Shown here in pieces: positions 6,459 through 13,857 of a stretch of DNA of 15,503 nucleotides; position 1 is the first letter of the stretch, and each line of letters begins with the position of its first letter. The stretch spans positions 1-15,503 of the forward strand of contig DCBP01000127.1 of NCBI GenBank assembly GCA_002314055.1, written 5' to 3'. Below the pieces are notes generated by a model. That model made no database searches and was not told the DNA's origin. It saw only the letters and a program-made list of their open reading frames with translations. Made by a program: the position numbers and the translations under genes. This stretch comes from Prevotella sp. UBA1104. GTDB lineage: Bacteria > Bacteroidota > Bacteroidia > Bacteroidales > Bacteroidaceae.

Positions 6459-6896
6459 TCAAATAAGAAGAACTGTGATAAGCCGCAGATAGCTACGCGG
6501 CGGTCCGTGCCGTCCGTTACCTTCCGGCATCATTGTCTTCACAATGACCTGCGGCACTCTTAGCAACTGCTTTCCGACAAAATCGGGCATGACCAAGCAT
6601 ACGGGCTGGAAATCAAGAGTGAAGCCCTGAGAGAAGCTTGTAGGCTGCGCCTTTACGAGCGTGTAGTTCATACACGGCAGTTCGCCTACCGTTTCGGCAT
6701 GGCTGTGGCAGCAATGGCATTCCGGCTTCATGCCGCAGCAGTCGTCCTTTTCGGCAGCATACCCCATATGCGGCGATAGTTGCGCCACGCTCATACTGCC
6801 CGTGTGGTTACACTGCACGAGAGTAACCCCGCCACTCATAACGACGATGAGCAGCGAGAGCAATATGCTGTAGAATATGATGCCAATACGTTTCAT
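6459..6896 (-). CDS. Small secreted Cys/His-rich protein (HYC_CC_PP-like), putative metal binding
   Basis: The 145-residue protein from ATG 6896 has an N-terminal signal or anchor segment (about 5-27). It then has clustered potential metal ligands: Cys29 and His31, DDCCG (51-55), ECHCCHSH (59-66), Cys75 and Cys100. The C-terminus carries GRHGPPRSYLR and a short hydrophobic end. The order of a Cys near the N-terminus, a CC cluster and a late PP matches what I recall of the Bacteroidota HYC_CC_PP family of small proteins, whose function is not established. It begins 15 nt after trmB and is followed by the TonB receptor, so it is the first gene of the metal module. A periplasmic copper-binding or sensing role is an inference from residues and context. 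Confidence 0.8.
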   Translation of the reverse strand: MKRIGIIFYSILLSLLIVVMSGGVTLVQCNHTGSMSVAQLSPHMGYAAEKDDCCGMKPECHCCHSHAETVGELPCMNYTLVKAQPTSFSQGFTLDFQPVCLVMPDFVGKQLLRVPQVIVKTMMPEGNGRHGPPRSYLRLITVLLI

Positions 6897-6911
6897 CTAT
6901 ATATATTTTTT

Positions 6912-7682
6912 TTACTTAGCCGTATCCTTTCCACTTCTCTTCGTGCGCTTATAGCTGCGGTATTCGTCGAGTGGAATCTCTACGTCAGACTCTTCGAGTG
7001 TTCCTTCCTGCGGCAAGCGGAACTTCATGTATTTGATGTTCAGTCCACGCTCAATCCACTGGTTTTCATAATAAGTATGGATAGACAGTATGCTGCGCGT
7101 GTCGGCATCAAGACTGTCGTCATGATAAAGATCCTCTGTTGCCATAAGTACCGGCAAGGAGTTTTTCTCTACCATGTATTTCGTATATGTAAAGAGAAAA
7201 TTGGAGTCTGTCTTCAGATGAACCAGTCCGCCGTCGACAAGAAAACGGCGATAACGCTCCATAAAGTAGGTGCTCGTCAGTCGCTTACGCGGATTCTTCA
7301 TCTGCGGATCGCTGAACGTGAGCCAAATCTCCTGCACCTCGCCCGGAGCAAAGAAGCGGTCGATTATCTCGATGTTGGTGCGCAGGAAGGCAGCATTGCC
7401 GAGTTCTTCCTCGAGAGCCTGCTTGGCTCCTGTGTGCATACGTGCTCCCTTTATGTCAACTCCGATAAAGTTGATGTTCGGAAACATGCGGGCAAGACCG
7501 ACGGTATACTCCCCTTTTCCGCATCCCAACTCGAGCACGATGGGGTTGTCGTTATGGAAATACTCCTCGCGCCACTTACCTTTCATTTCGAACGGCACGT
7601 TTTCTATTACCGAATAGGGATATTGGAAGACATTTTTAAATGTCTCCATCTCTGCAAATTTCTGTAGTTTACCTTTACTCAT
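6912..7682 (-). CDS. trmB: tRNA (guanine-N7-)-methyltransferase
   Basis: The 256-residue protein from ATG 7682 is a class I SAM-dependent methyltransferase. LELGCGKGEYT (50-60) is the SAM-binding motif I, FIGVDIKGAR follows at 72-81, and the TrmB signature region LTFSDPQMKNPRKRL lies at 121-135. LKTDSNFLFTY is the late conserved TD segment. The enzyme makes m7G46 in the variable loop of many tRNAs, using SAM, in the cytosol. The signature is FSDPQMKNPRKR rather than the enterobacterial FPDPWPKKRHHKR, a variation I associate with Bacteroidota. Its start overlaps the preceding gene by 8 nt, which supports translational coupling. The metal module begins 15 nt downstream, so the two may share a transcript. 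Confidence 0.95.
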   Translation of the reverse strand: MSKGKLQKFAEMETFKNVFQYPYSVIENVPFEMKGKWREEYFHNDNPIVLELGCGKGEYTVGLARMFPNINFIGVDIKGARMHTGAKQALEEELGNAAFLRTNIEIIDRFFAPGEVQEIWLTFSDPQMKNPRKRLTSTYFMERYRRFLVDGGLVHLKTDSNFLFTYTKYMVEKNSLPVLMATEDLYHDDSLDADTRSILSIHTYYENQWIERGLNIKYMKFRLPQEGTLEESDVEIPLDEYRSYKRTKRSGKDTAK

Positions 7683-8004
7683 TTATTGTTTGTCTCGTGG
7701 TAGTGGTTCTTGTCATTTTGTACGTGTCTGCTTCTTTCCTTCGCTTTTTGTTGCGACGAGGGCGATAATTATTGCCGACACGCCCATCACCACCAGAGCT
7801 ATAAGTTTTACGTTCTGTGGATCCATATTCTTCCGATTCTGATTTCAACAAATAAGCCCCAATAAGCATGAAAGAAAGAAAAAGGAATATGACAACGATG
7901 ACAAGCGGTGTTGCCGACAGGTCGCTGAAGAAGTATGACAGCAACAATGCCGTGAATATATATTTAGCAACATCAAGAAACCATTTGCCAAATTCCTTTT
8001 TCAT
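7675..8004 (-). CDS. Small two-helix membrane protein of unknown function (DUF6722-like)
   Basis: The 109-residue protein from ATG 8004 opens KKEFGKWFLDVAKYIFTALL. It has two predicted membrane helices (about 13-28 and 33-52) separated by a short SDLSATP turn. The tail of about 55 residues is highly basic (PRRNKKRRKE) and rich in Thr and Arg, probably cytoplasmic. The opening resembles small Bacteroidota membrane proteins that I recall as DUF6722, but I cannot confirm the family and no function is known to me. It sits between ilvE (36 nt gap) and trmB (8 nt overlap), so it is probably co-expressed with both. The overlap and the start codon context make it a credible gene. Confidence 0.8.
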   Translation of the reverse strand: MKKEFGKWFLDVAKYIFTALLLSYFFSDLSATPLVIVVIFLFLSFMLIGAYLLKSESEEYGSTERKTYSSGGDGRVGNNYRPRRNKKRRKEADTYKMTRTTTTRQTINE

Positions 8005-8040
8005 ATCATTTTGCTATATGTTCTGACACAATTGTATTCC

Positions 8041-9063
8041 TTAATCGATAATCACCTGTGTCCATCCATGTACATCCGGCTCGATACCGTACTGGATATT
8101 GCGCAGATGAGTGTACAGGCGCTGTGATACAGGTCCCGGTTTACCGTCTTTGCTGAAGGTATAGCGCTTGCCGGTGTCGAGGTCGTCGATATATGAGATA
8201 GGACTGATCACGGCTGCCGTGCCGCAAGCTCCTGCCTCCTCGAAGGTTTCGAGTTCCTCTTCTGGAATCTGACGGCGCTCTACCTTCATGCCATAGTCCT
8301 CAGCAAGCTGCATAAGACTCTTGTTGGTGATTGAAGGCAGAATTGAAGTTGACTTCGGCGTTACGTATGTATTGTTCTTGATACCGAAGAAGTTGGCAGC
8401 TCCACACTCGTCCATGTATTTCTTTTCCTTGGCGTCGAGATAGAACTCGCAGGCATAGCCCTTCTCATGGGCAATGTTGTTGGCGAGCATCGAAGCGGCA
8501 TAGTTTCCGCCTACCTTATACTTACCGGTGCCGAGTGGTGCCGAACGGTCGTAGTCGCGGATGATGACGTATGGGTTTGTGGAGAATCCACCCTTGAAAT
8601 ACGGTCCTACCGGTGTTACGAAGATTACGAACACGTATTCTTTTGCCGGGTGTACACCAACCTGTGCACTTGTTCCGATGAGCAGCGGACGGATGTAAAG
8701 CGATGCTCCGCTCTCGTATGTCGGGATATACTCCTGGTTGAGGCGCACTACCTTGCGTACCATTTCCTCAAACAGTTCTGTAGAAACTTCTGGCATCATG
8801 ATACCGCGGCATGTCGACTGCAGACGCTTTGCGTTCTCGTCCATACGGAATACGCGTACCTTGCCGTCAGGACAGCGGAATGCCTTAAGTCCCTCGAAAG
8901 CCTCCTGTCCGTAGTGCAGACATGTGGCTGCCATGTGAATATTAAGATACTCGCTGGAGCAGACCTCTATCTCGCCCCATTTGCCGTCGCGATAATAACA
9001 GCGCACGTTATAGTCTGTGCGTCTATATCCAAAGCCTAAATTTGACCAATCCAAATCTTTCAT
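8041..9063 (-). CDS. ilvE: Branched-chain amino acid aminotransferase
   Basis: The 340-residue protein from ATG 9063 is a fold-type IV PLP aminotransferase of the longer BCAT type (about 340-360 residues, as in eukaryotes and many Bacteroidota). YGQEAFEGLKAFR lies near 51-63, the PLP lysine is most likely Lys183 in GKYKVGGNYAAS, and DECGAANFFGI (about 218-228) holds the conserved Glu and Asn. EAGACGTAAVISPI lies near the C-terminus. It transfers the amino group between glutamate and Leu, Ile or Val, the last step of branched-chain synthesis and the first of breakdown. It has the clearest promoter in the window and probably leads the transcript that includes the small membrane protein and trmB. 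Confidence 0.96.
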   Translation of the reverse strand: MKDLDWSNLGFGYRRTDYNVRCYYRDGKWGEIEVCSSEYLNIHMAATCLHYGQEAFEGLKAFRCPDGKVRVFRMDENAKRLQSTCRGIMMPEVSTELFEEMVRKVVRLNQEYIPTYESGASLYIRPLLIGTSAQVGVHPAKEYVFVIFVTPVGPYFKGGFSTNPYVIIRDYDRSAPLGTGKYKVGGNYAASMLANNIAHEKGYACEFYLDAKEKKYMDECGAANFFGIKNNTYVTPKSTSILPSITNKSLMQLAEDYGMKVERRQIPEEELETFEEAGACGTAAVISPISYIDDLDTGKRYTFSKDGKPGPVSQRLYTHLRNIQYGIEPDVHGWTQVIID

Positions 9064-9093
9064 AATGCAAATGTTTATTTTGATTCTTTAGCG

Positions 9094-9124
9094 CAAAAGT
9101 AATAAGAATATTGTTCTTCTGCAA
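9094..9124 (-). promoter_or_regulatory. Bacteroidota-type promoter for ilvE
   Basis: On the minus strand TACTTTTG (9101-9094) matches the TAnnTTTG -7 box. TTG (9124-9122) lies 20 nt upstream, the preferred spacing for a -33 element. It sits about 30 nt before the ilvE start codon in an AT-rich stretch. Confidence 0.65.
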
Positions 9125-9221
9125 TAAAACGGGAGGGAAATTGCCTTTTTCTTGCCATCCTCAACCTTTATTAACTCCTTTTATGCCCAATTCCATACTC
9201 GGTGTGCAATATACCGGCATA

Positions 9222-9410
9222 TTATTCGTCAAGGAGCTTTTTTATTTCCTCGTCGGTCTTGGTCAGTTTTTCCTTACATTGTTTTATCAGTTGCTTGGCG
9301 GTTTTTAGTTCGCTGCAAAGTGAGTCGATGTCCATTTCGCCTGATTCCATCCGGTGAACAATATTCTCAAGTTGTTCTACGGCTTTCTCGTAGTTGATTT
9401 CTTTTTCCAT
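9222..9410 (-). CDS. xseB: Exodeoxyribonuclease VII small subunit
   Basis: The 62-residue, highly charged helical protein from ATG 9410 fits XseB in length and in the pattern YEKAVEQLENIVHRMESGE, DIDSLCSELKTAKQL and the closing LTKTDEEIKKLL. XseB subunits bind as coiled-coil arms along XseA to form exonuclease VII, which cuts single-stranded DNA from both ends into acid-soluble oligonucleotides. It starts 24 nt after the xseA stop. No clear terminator is visible in the 158 nt that follow before ilvE. Confidence 0.95.
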   Translation of the reverse strand: MEKEINYEKAVEQLENIVHRMESGEMDIDSLCSELKTAKQLIKQCKEKLTKTDEEIKKLLDE

Positions 9411-9434
9411 CGTCGTATTTTTTTGAGGGAATAC

Positions 9435-10742
9435 TTATGATTTTGTTACAATAGATTTAACTTCTCCTTTTGATAATCTTGTTGTTATTTCTGTGCCTTC
9501 GGCTAATGTTGCGGCATCTTTCACGACCTTCCTGTCAGGCGTCATGGTGATGCTGTATCCTCTACTGAGCATCAGCTGCGGGTCTACGGCTGATGCTCTT
9601 TGGGCGAGCATCTCCAGACGATGGGTCTCCTTGGCTGCAATGCCGGTTGCCGACGGACCGAGACGGGAAGAGAGGATGTCAAGCCTGCGGCGCTTGTCGG
9701 TAATTAGGTTGCGGGCTGCGGCGACAAGGCGTTGCGCCAGACTGTCGACACGTGCCGTCTGCTTGACACTGACTACCGAGAACAGGGCGGGAATTATCTG
9801 CGACAGGCGAGACAGGCGCTGATGCTCCGTCTGCATTGTCATCAAGACCTTGTTGGATATACGCTGCTGCATGTCGGATATATGGTCGGCAATGCGGCGC
9901 AGGTTGTCTATCAGCATTGCTGCGGCGGCTGTTGGCGTCTTCACCCGAGTGTGGGCAACCATATCAGCTACGGTCTCGTCGCGGTCGTGCCCGATGCCCG
10001 TTATTATGGGCAAGGGGAAATTGGCGATATTTTCTGCCAGGACAAGGGAGTCGAAGCCAGAAAGGTCGCTGCTTGCCCCACCGCCACGGATTATTACCAC
10101 GCAATCATAAAGGTCTACGTGTTCGTAGATTTCATTCAGTTGTGAGATTACGCTCTGTTCTATGCCTTCTCCTTGCATAATGGCGGGGAAAAGTGTTATG
10201 CTGAAACGGAAGCCATACCGGTTATCTTCAAGCTGATGGCAGAAATCACCGTATCCGGCTGCTGTCTTGCTGGATATTACGGCTATGCGCTGTGTAAATG
10301 TTGCAAGGGGAATCTGCCGGTTTAAGTCGAACACGCCTTCTTCTTTCAACGTTCTGATTATCTCCTGTCTACGGCGTGCCATGTCGCCGAGTGTGTAGGT
10401 TGGGTCGATGTCGTCGACTATCCATGAAAAGCCGTATGCTTCATGAAACTGCGGATATACGAGGAGCAGCACTTTCATCCCGGAATGAAGGCGCATATTT
10501 GTTACGCGCTCAAACTTTGGACGTATCGTCTGCCATACTGAACGCCAGCACTTTGCCGAAGCTCGCGCCACGGGCGTGTTTCCACGCTCGTCTTTCTGCA
10601 CGAGCTCCATATAGCAATGTCCGTTGTTCTCGCGGACTTCGCTGATTTCGGCTTCTACCCAATATTCATCGCGGAGCGTCAGTTCTATCGACTTGCGAAC
10701 GATATTGTTCAGCTCAAACAGGGTGTATGGTTTGGTTTGCAT
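9435..10742 (-). CDS. xseA: Exodeoxyribonuclease VII large subunit
   Basis: From ATG 10742 the protein has 435 residues. An OB-fold nucleic-acid-binding domain (about 1-110) contains WVEAEISEV and LVYPQFHEAYG. The nuclease domain has SSKTAAGYGDF (157-167), RGGGASSDLSGFD (219-231) and GIGHDRDETVAD (249-260) with ARVKTPTA-like HTRVKTPTA after it, followed by the long helical C-terminal region. It acts with XseB in DNA repair and degradation of single-stranded DNA. The frame stays open to a TTG at 10826, but those extra codons translate only the 9-nt repeat (GVLGVLRVLGVLG), so the ATG is preferred. It probably shares a transcript with the protease gene upstream. Confidence 0.95.
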   Translation of the reverse strand: MQTKPYTLFELNNIVRKSIELTLRDEYWVEAEISEVRENNGHCYMELVQKDERGNTPVARASAKCWRSVWQTIRPKFERVTNMRLHSGMKVLLLVYPQFHEAYGFSWIVDDIDPTYTLGDMARRRQEIIRTLKEEGVFDLNRQIPLATFTQRIAVISSKTAAGYGDFCHQLEDNRYGFRFSITLFPAIMQGEGIEQSVISQLNEIYEHVDLYDCVVIIRGGGASSDLSGFDSLVLAENIANFPLPIITGIGHDRDETVADMVAHTRVKTPTAAAAMLIDNLRRIADHISDMQQRISNKVLMTMQTEHQRLSRLSQIIPALFSVVSVKQTARVDSLAQRLVAAARNLITDKRRRLDILSSRLGPSATGIAAKETHRLEMLAQRASAVDPQLMLSRGYSITMTPDRKVVKDAATLAEGTEITTRLSKGEVKSIVTKS

Positions 10743-10765
10743 ATTGTTTTTTGTTGTTTTAATAG

Positions 10766-10820
10766 GAGTACTCCGAGTTTTTCCGAGTACTCCGAGAACT
10801 CTAAGAACTCCGAGAACTCC
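10766..10820. repeat. 9-nt tandem repeat array between the S8 protease gene and xseA
   Basis: Six units of GAGWACTCC are seen: 10766-10774, 10775-10784 (10 nt, GAGTTTTTCC), 10785-10793, 10794-10802, 10803-10811 and 10812-10820. GAGTACTC is a perfect palindrome, and GAGAACTC nearly so. The array fills most of the 84-nt gap, from 6 nt after the protease stop to 24 nt before the xseA ATG. A 9-nt period keeps the reading frame, which is why the upstream frame stays open. Confidence 0.85.
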
Positions 10821-10826
10821 GAACAA

Positions 10827-12218
10827 TTAAAAGCACTTGCTGAAATCCGGCACTCCATATCCGTATACATTATCTGGATGCTGTGCATTGTCGGCACACT
10901 GCCTTACCATATTTATTATCTCCGTTGCCGTCTTCTCCGGATACTTCTGCCACAGGCATGCCACCATTCCGGCAACTATCGGTGCGGCAAAGGATGTTCC
11001 GACGGATGAACTCAGCGTGCCGCGCTCCGTTACTACTGCCGCCGGACTGCCTTGTGCCATCACGTCGGGCTTTACCCTGCCGTCGGCTGAGGGACCGAGA
11101 CTGCTGAAGCCGGCATTGCAGCGCTCTGAAGTTACAGCCCCCACACTGAGTATGTTGTCGGCATCAGCTGGGAAATTTATCTTCTTCCAAGCACTCATGC
11201 CGTCGTTTCCGCAACTGTTTACGAGCACTATTCCCTTTGAGGCAAGCATCGATGCCGTACGGGAGATGAGCGTCGACCTGCCGTCCTGTTGCCAGTAATG
11301 GCAATCGCCAAAGGGCTCGTCGAAATTATGAAAACCGAGAGAACTGTTTATTACATCCACTCCTACACTGTCGGCAAACTCTGCTGCTGCAGCCCACCAG
11401 TCTTCTTCTGCCGGCTGTTCCGTCTGCTCTTTCTCGCAGCGCAATATCCAGTATGCCGCCTCGGGTGCAGACCCTACGTATACTCCAGGCTGGTTAGTAG
11501 CCATTATGGAGAGCACCTGTTCGCCATGCTCCATCTCGGCAAAGATATCCCGTGAACGCGGATATACGAAGTCGGCATAACCGATAAGATTTATATCAGT
11601 AAGTGCGGGTATCATGTCGGCATTGAGGAATCCTGCATCCATAACGGCTATTGTCATCCCCTTGCCGCGGAAGCCGGAATCGTGGAGGCGTATTCCGCCA
11701 ACCATCTCGAGTTGATCTGTTGCAACTCCGTGCGACCGCATGTTTGTCGTGTCGTGAAGCTCCAGTTGCTTGTGGTAATGCGGGCGAGGAGCCGGGGCAT
11801 CTACCGAGTCGGGGGATATCCAGACAAGCTTTGCACTGCTGACAAACGGCAGTTGGCGGATTCTTCCTACGATCATGGTGTCTGTGAGGTTTGCAACTAC
11901 AGTATTGTTCCATTTCGAGCGCGATACTACTCGGCAGCCACATTTCTCGATACTGTCTACATAGGTTTGGGAAACTGGCAAATCAGTTGAGTCTATAGCC
12001 AGATGCTGTCGTCTGCGTCGCTCTATTGCTTTTTGCGAGAGATATGCGCCGGCATCGGCAAGCGTGAAGGGAGAATGGCGCTTGTCGGTGAGACTGACAC
12101 GATACATATATGATTTTCCGCCACGGTATTTCACTCTTGGCGAATGTTCGTCTACGCCTGCCGCCCACGCCACTAAGGCTACGGCAAAGATTATTATTGC
12201 TAAAAAAAACTTCTTCAT
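10827..12218 (-). CDS. Secreted subtilisin-like (S8) serine protease
   Basis: From ATG 12218 the protein has 463 residues with a signal peptide (MKKFFLAIIIFAVALVAWA). A prodomain of the Bacteroidota type follows, with YLSQKAIERRRRQHLAIDST and DLPVSQTYVDSI (about 59-90), SKWNN, then a linker to the S8 domain. The catalytic triad is visible as Asp194 in AVMDAGF, His231 in MEHGEQVLS and Ser409 in GTSFAAP. The oxyanion Asn338 lies in SCGND. The chain ends about 50 residues after the Ser, with no type IX secretion C-terminal domain, so it is probably periplasmic or released by another route. It stands between folA and xseA with repeat-filled gaps on both sides. Protease assignment is firm; the substrate is unknown. 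Confidence 0.93.
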   Translation of the reverse strand: MKKFFLAIIIFAVALVAWAAGVDEHSPRVKYRGGKSYMYRVSLTDKRHSPFTLADAGAYLSQKAIERRRRQHLAIDSTDLPVSQTYVDSIEKCGCRVVSRSKWNNTVVANLTDTMIVGRIRQLPFVSSAKLVWISPDSVDAPAPRPHYHKQLELHDTTNMRSHGVATDQLEMVGGIRLHDSGFRGKGMTIAVMDAGFLNADMIPALTDINLIGYADFVYPRSRDIFAEMEHGEQVLSIMATNQPGVYVGSAPEAAYWILRCEKEQTEQPAEEDWWAAAAEFADSVGVDVINSSLGFHNFDEPFGDCHYWQQDGRSTLISRTASMLASKGIVLVNSCGNDGMSAWKKINFPADADNILSVGAVTSERCNAGFSSLGPSADGRVKPDVMAQGSPAAVVTERGTLSSSVGTSFAAPIVAGMVACLWQKYPEKTATEIINMVRQCADNAQHPDNVYGYGVPDFSKCF

Positions 12219-12265
12219 CAAATTCTCGACAATTGTAATTGTTTACTGAAGACTTAAATTCTATA

Positions 12266-12283
12266 GCTCCAGATTACTGGAGC
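12266..12283. repeat. Perfect 7-bp inverted repeat
   Basis: GCTCCAG-ATTA-CTGGAGC is a stable small hairpin, flanked on both sides by ATA. It lies 48 nt upstream of the S8 protease start and next to the 22-nt array. There is no T-run, so it is not a standard terminator. The CTCCAG half also occurs in the last array unit (12381-12386). Confidence 0.6.
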
Positions 12284-12298
12284 ATAGCAACGTTATCG

Positions 12299-12386
12299 GT
12301 GTTTAGCCCAAACGCTCCGAGTGTTTAGCCCAAACGCTCCCGGTATTTAGCCCAAACGCTCCCGGTGTTTCTATCAAACGCTCCAG
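12299..12386. repeat. 22-nt tandem hairpin repeat array (4 units)
   Basis: The unit is GTGTTTAGCCCAAACGCTCC plus two variable bases. Units are 12299-12320, 12321-12342, 12343-12364 and 12365-12386; the fourth differs in its loop (CTAT for AGCC). A degraded fifth begins at 12387. GTGTTT pairs with AAACGC across a 5-nt loop. The array begins 12 nt downstream of the folA stop codon on the minus strand. It is not a CRISPR array: the repeats are contiguous without spacers. Confidence 0.9.
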
Positions 12387-12398
12387 ATGTTCACTGCA

Positions 12399-12881
12399 TT
12401 ACTTGCGAACGTAGTCTACAAACGAATAGCGGTAGTGGTGCTTCTCGTCCGTATCATGGTCTTTGCGCTCCGTTTCTCTCCACTCGGAATATTCAGGGAA
12501 GAAAGCATCAGCACCATCGGGAGTATCGGCAATCTCTGTAAGACAAAGGCGGTCTGCCAATGGCAGTGTCTGGCGATAAATGCTTTCGCCACCTATTATA
12601 TATACGTCCTCTTCGGGAGCGCAACTGCCAAGTGCTTCTTCTACCGAAGCATACACGTCGCAACCCGGAAGCTCCGCAACAGAACGACTTACCACGACAT
12701 TGCGCCGGTTGGGCAAGGCGCCCTTTGGCAACGATTCGAATGTTTTCCTGCCCATTACTATGGTGTGTCCCGTGGTCAATGCCTTGAAACGCTTCAGGTC
12801 ATTTGGGAGCCAATACATGAGTTTGTTGTCCTTGCCGATGGCACGGTTGCGTGCCACGGCTGCTATGATGTTTATTCGCAT
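12399..12881 (-). CDS. folA: Dihydrofolate reductase
   Basis: From ATG 12881 the protein has 160 residues, close to the 159 of the E. coli enzyme. It opens MRINIIAAVARNRAIGKDN, followed by WLPNDLKRFK with the catalytic Asp28, GRKTFESLP (45-53), RRNVVVSR (59-66) and IIGGESIY (95-102) for NADPH binding. It reduces dihydrofolate to tetrahydrofolate with NADPH, replacing what thymidylate synthase oxidises. An upstream GTG/ATG frame extension of 19 codons would run into the end of thyA and is not needed. The gap to thyA is 23 nt, so the pair is almost certainly one operon. Confidence 0.96.
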   Translation of the reverse strand: MRINIIAAVARNRAIGKDNKLMYWLPNDLKRFKALTTGHTIVMGRKTFESLPKGALPNRRNVVVSRSVAELPGCDVYASVEEALGSCAPEEDVYIIGGESIYRQTLPLADRLCLTEIADTPDGADAFFPEYSEWRETERKDHDTDEKHHYRYSFVDYVRK

Positions 12882-12904
12882 TGCTTGTAGTTTTTTTAGG
12901 GTCT

Positions 12905-13699
12905 CTATACGCTTACCACTCCCGGGATGTGTGGCCACGGGTCGTAATTCTCCAACTGGAAATCCTCGTATTTGAAGTCGAAGATATCCTTTACATCCGG
13001 ATTTAGCCTCATCGTAGGCAATGGGCGCGGAGTTCGCGTAAGCTGTAGCTTCACCTGTTCCAGATGGTTAAGATAGATATGGGTGTCGCCTGTGGTATGG
13101 ATGAATTCTCCCGGCTCGAGTCCTGTTACCTGTGCCACCATCTGCAGCAGCAAGGCATACGAGGCGATGTTGAAAGGCACGCCGAGGAAGGTGTCGGCAC
13201 TGCGTTGGTAGAGCTGCAGCGAGAGTTTACCGTTGGCTACATAAAACTGGAACAGGCAGTGGCATGGCGGAAGGTGCATCTCTTCGATGTCGGCCACGTT
13301 CCATGCGCTCACTATCATTCGTCTTGAGTCTGGCGTGTTCTTTATCTGGTCGATAACGTTCTTTATCTGGTCGATGTGGCGGCCGTCGGGCGTTGGCCAT
13401 GAGCGCCACTGATGACCATAGACGGGACCAAGCTCGCCATCAGCGTCTGCCCATTCGTTCCAGATTCTCACTCCGTGGTCTTGAAGGTACTTCACGTTGG
13501 TGTCGCCCTTCAAAAACCACAACAGTTCGTAGATTATCGACTTCAGATGCAGTTTCTTCGTGGTCAACAGGGGGAAGCCCTGGCTCATGTCGAAACGCAT
13601 CTGGTTTCCGAAAATGCTTATCGTACCGGTTCCGGTGCGGTCGTGCTTCTTCGTACCCTCGGTGAGGATACGGTCTAAAAGGTCTAAGTATTGTTTCAT
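12905..13699 (-). CDS. thyA: Thymidylate synthase
   Basis: The 264-residue protein from ATG 13699 has the same length as E. coli ThyA. DRTGTGTISIFG (20-31) binds phosphate, WNEWAD follows at 80-85, the catalytic Cys146 lies in LPPCHCLFQFYV, and QRSADTFLGVPFNIASYALL (165-184) covers the dUMP-binding segment. HTTGDTHIYLNH follows at 201-212. It methylates dUMP to dTMP with methylene-tetrahydrofolate, producing dihydrofolate for the neighbouring folA product. Its leader contains the edge of repeat copy B, with GGGAGAGGGGC about 11 nt before the ATG. Confidence 0.97.
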   Translation of the reverse strand: MKQYLDLLDRILTEGTKKHDRTGTGTISIFGNQMRFDMSQGFPLLTTKKLHLKSIIYELLWFLKGDTNVKYLQDHGVRIWNEWADADGELGPVYGHQWRSWPTPDGRHIDQIKNVIDQIKNTPDSRRMIVSAWNVADIEEMHLPPCHCLFQFYVANGKLSLQLYQRSADTFLGVPFNIASYALLLQMVAQVTGLEPGEFIHTTGDTHIYLNHLEQVKLQLTRTPRPLPTMRLNPDVKDIFDFKYEDFQLENYDPWPHIPGVVSV

Positions 13700-13708
13700 A
13701 AATATTTA

Positions 13709-13790
13709 AAGCCCCTCTCCCGCGCCTCTCTCCGAGAGGCTTTCCCCTCCCCTCTCCTCGAGGGGAGGAATTTGCTTGGAGGATTTTTTT
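13709..13790 (+). repeat. GC-rich two-hairpin element, copy B (left arm of pair 3)
   Basis: The copy reads AAGCCCCTCTCCCGCGCC, the hairpin CTCTCTCCGAGAGG, CTTTCCCCTCCCC, the hairpin TCTCCTCGAGGGGAG and ATTTGCTTGGAGGATTTTTTT. It matches copy A in order and spacing. It lies 9 nt upstream of the thyA ATG, just as copy A lies 5 nt upstream of the HMA gene ATG. On the plus strand a hairpin followed by seven T looks terminator-like, but no plus-strand gene is present to use it. Confidence 0.85.
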
Positions 13791-13857
13791 GCTATTATTA
13801 TTTTTTACATATCAATGTATTGTTATCATAATTTTTATATCACTTTCGCTATTCCCG

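Noticed and set aside
6780..7667. A 295-codon plus-strand open frame opposite trmB
   Set aside because: It is antisense to a clear TrmB and part of the Cys/His-rich protein, with no recognisable domain.
10743..10826. N-terminal extension of XseA to a TTG
   Set aside because: It encodes only the 9-nt repeat (GVLGVLRVLGVLG) and starts next to the upstream stop. XseA proteins normally begin at the TLFELN region, which follows ATG 10742.
12299..12386. CRISPR array
   Set aside because: The 22-nt units are contiguous, with no spacers, and no cas gene is present.
12882..12938. 19-codon N-terminal extension of dihydrofolate reductase
   Set aside because: It would overlap the end of thyA, and the canonical DHFR start MRINIIAAVA lies at ATG 12881.
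13770..13790. Plus-strand intrinsic terminator (hairpin plus T7) after thyA
   Set aside because: All genes here run on the minus strand, so nothing is transcribed into it. The T-run is part of repeat copy B and recurs in copy A.
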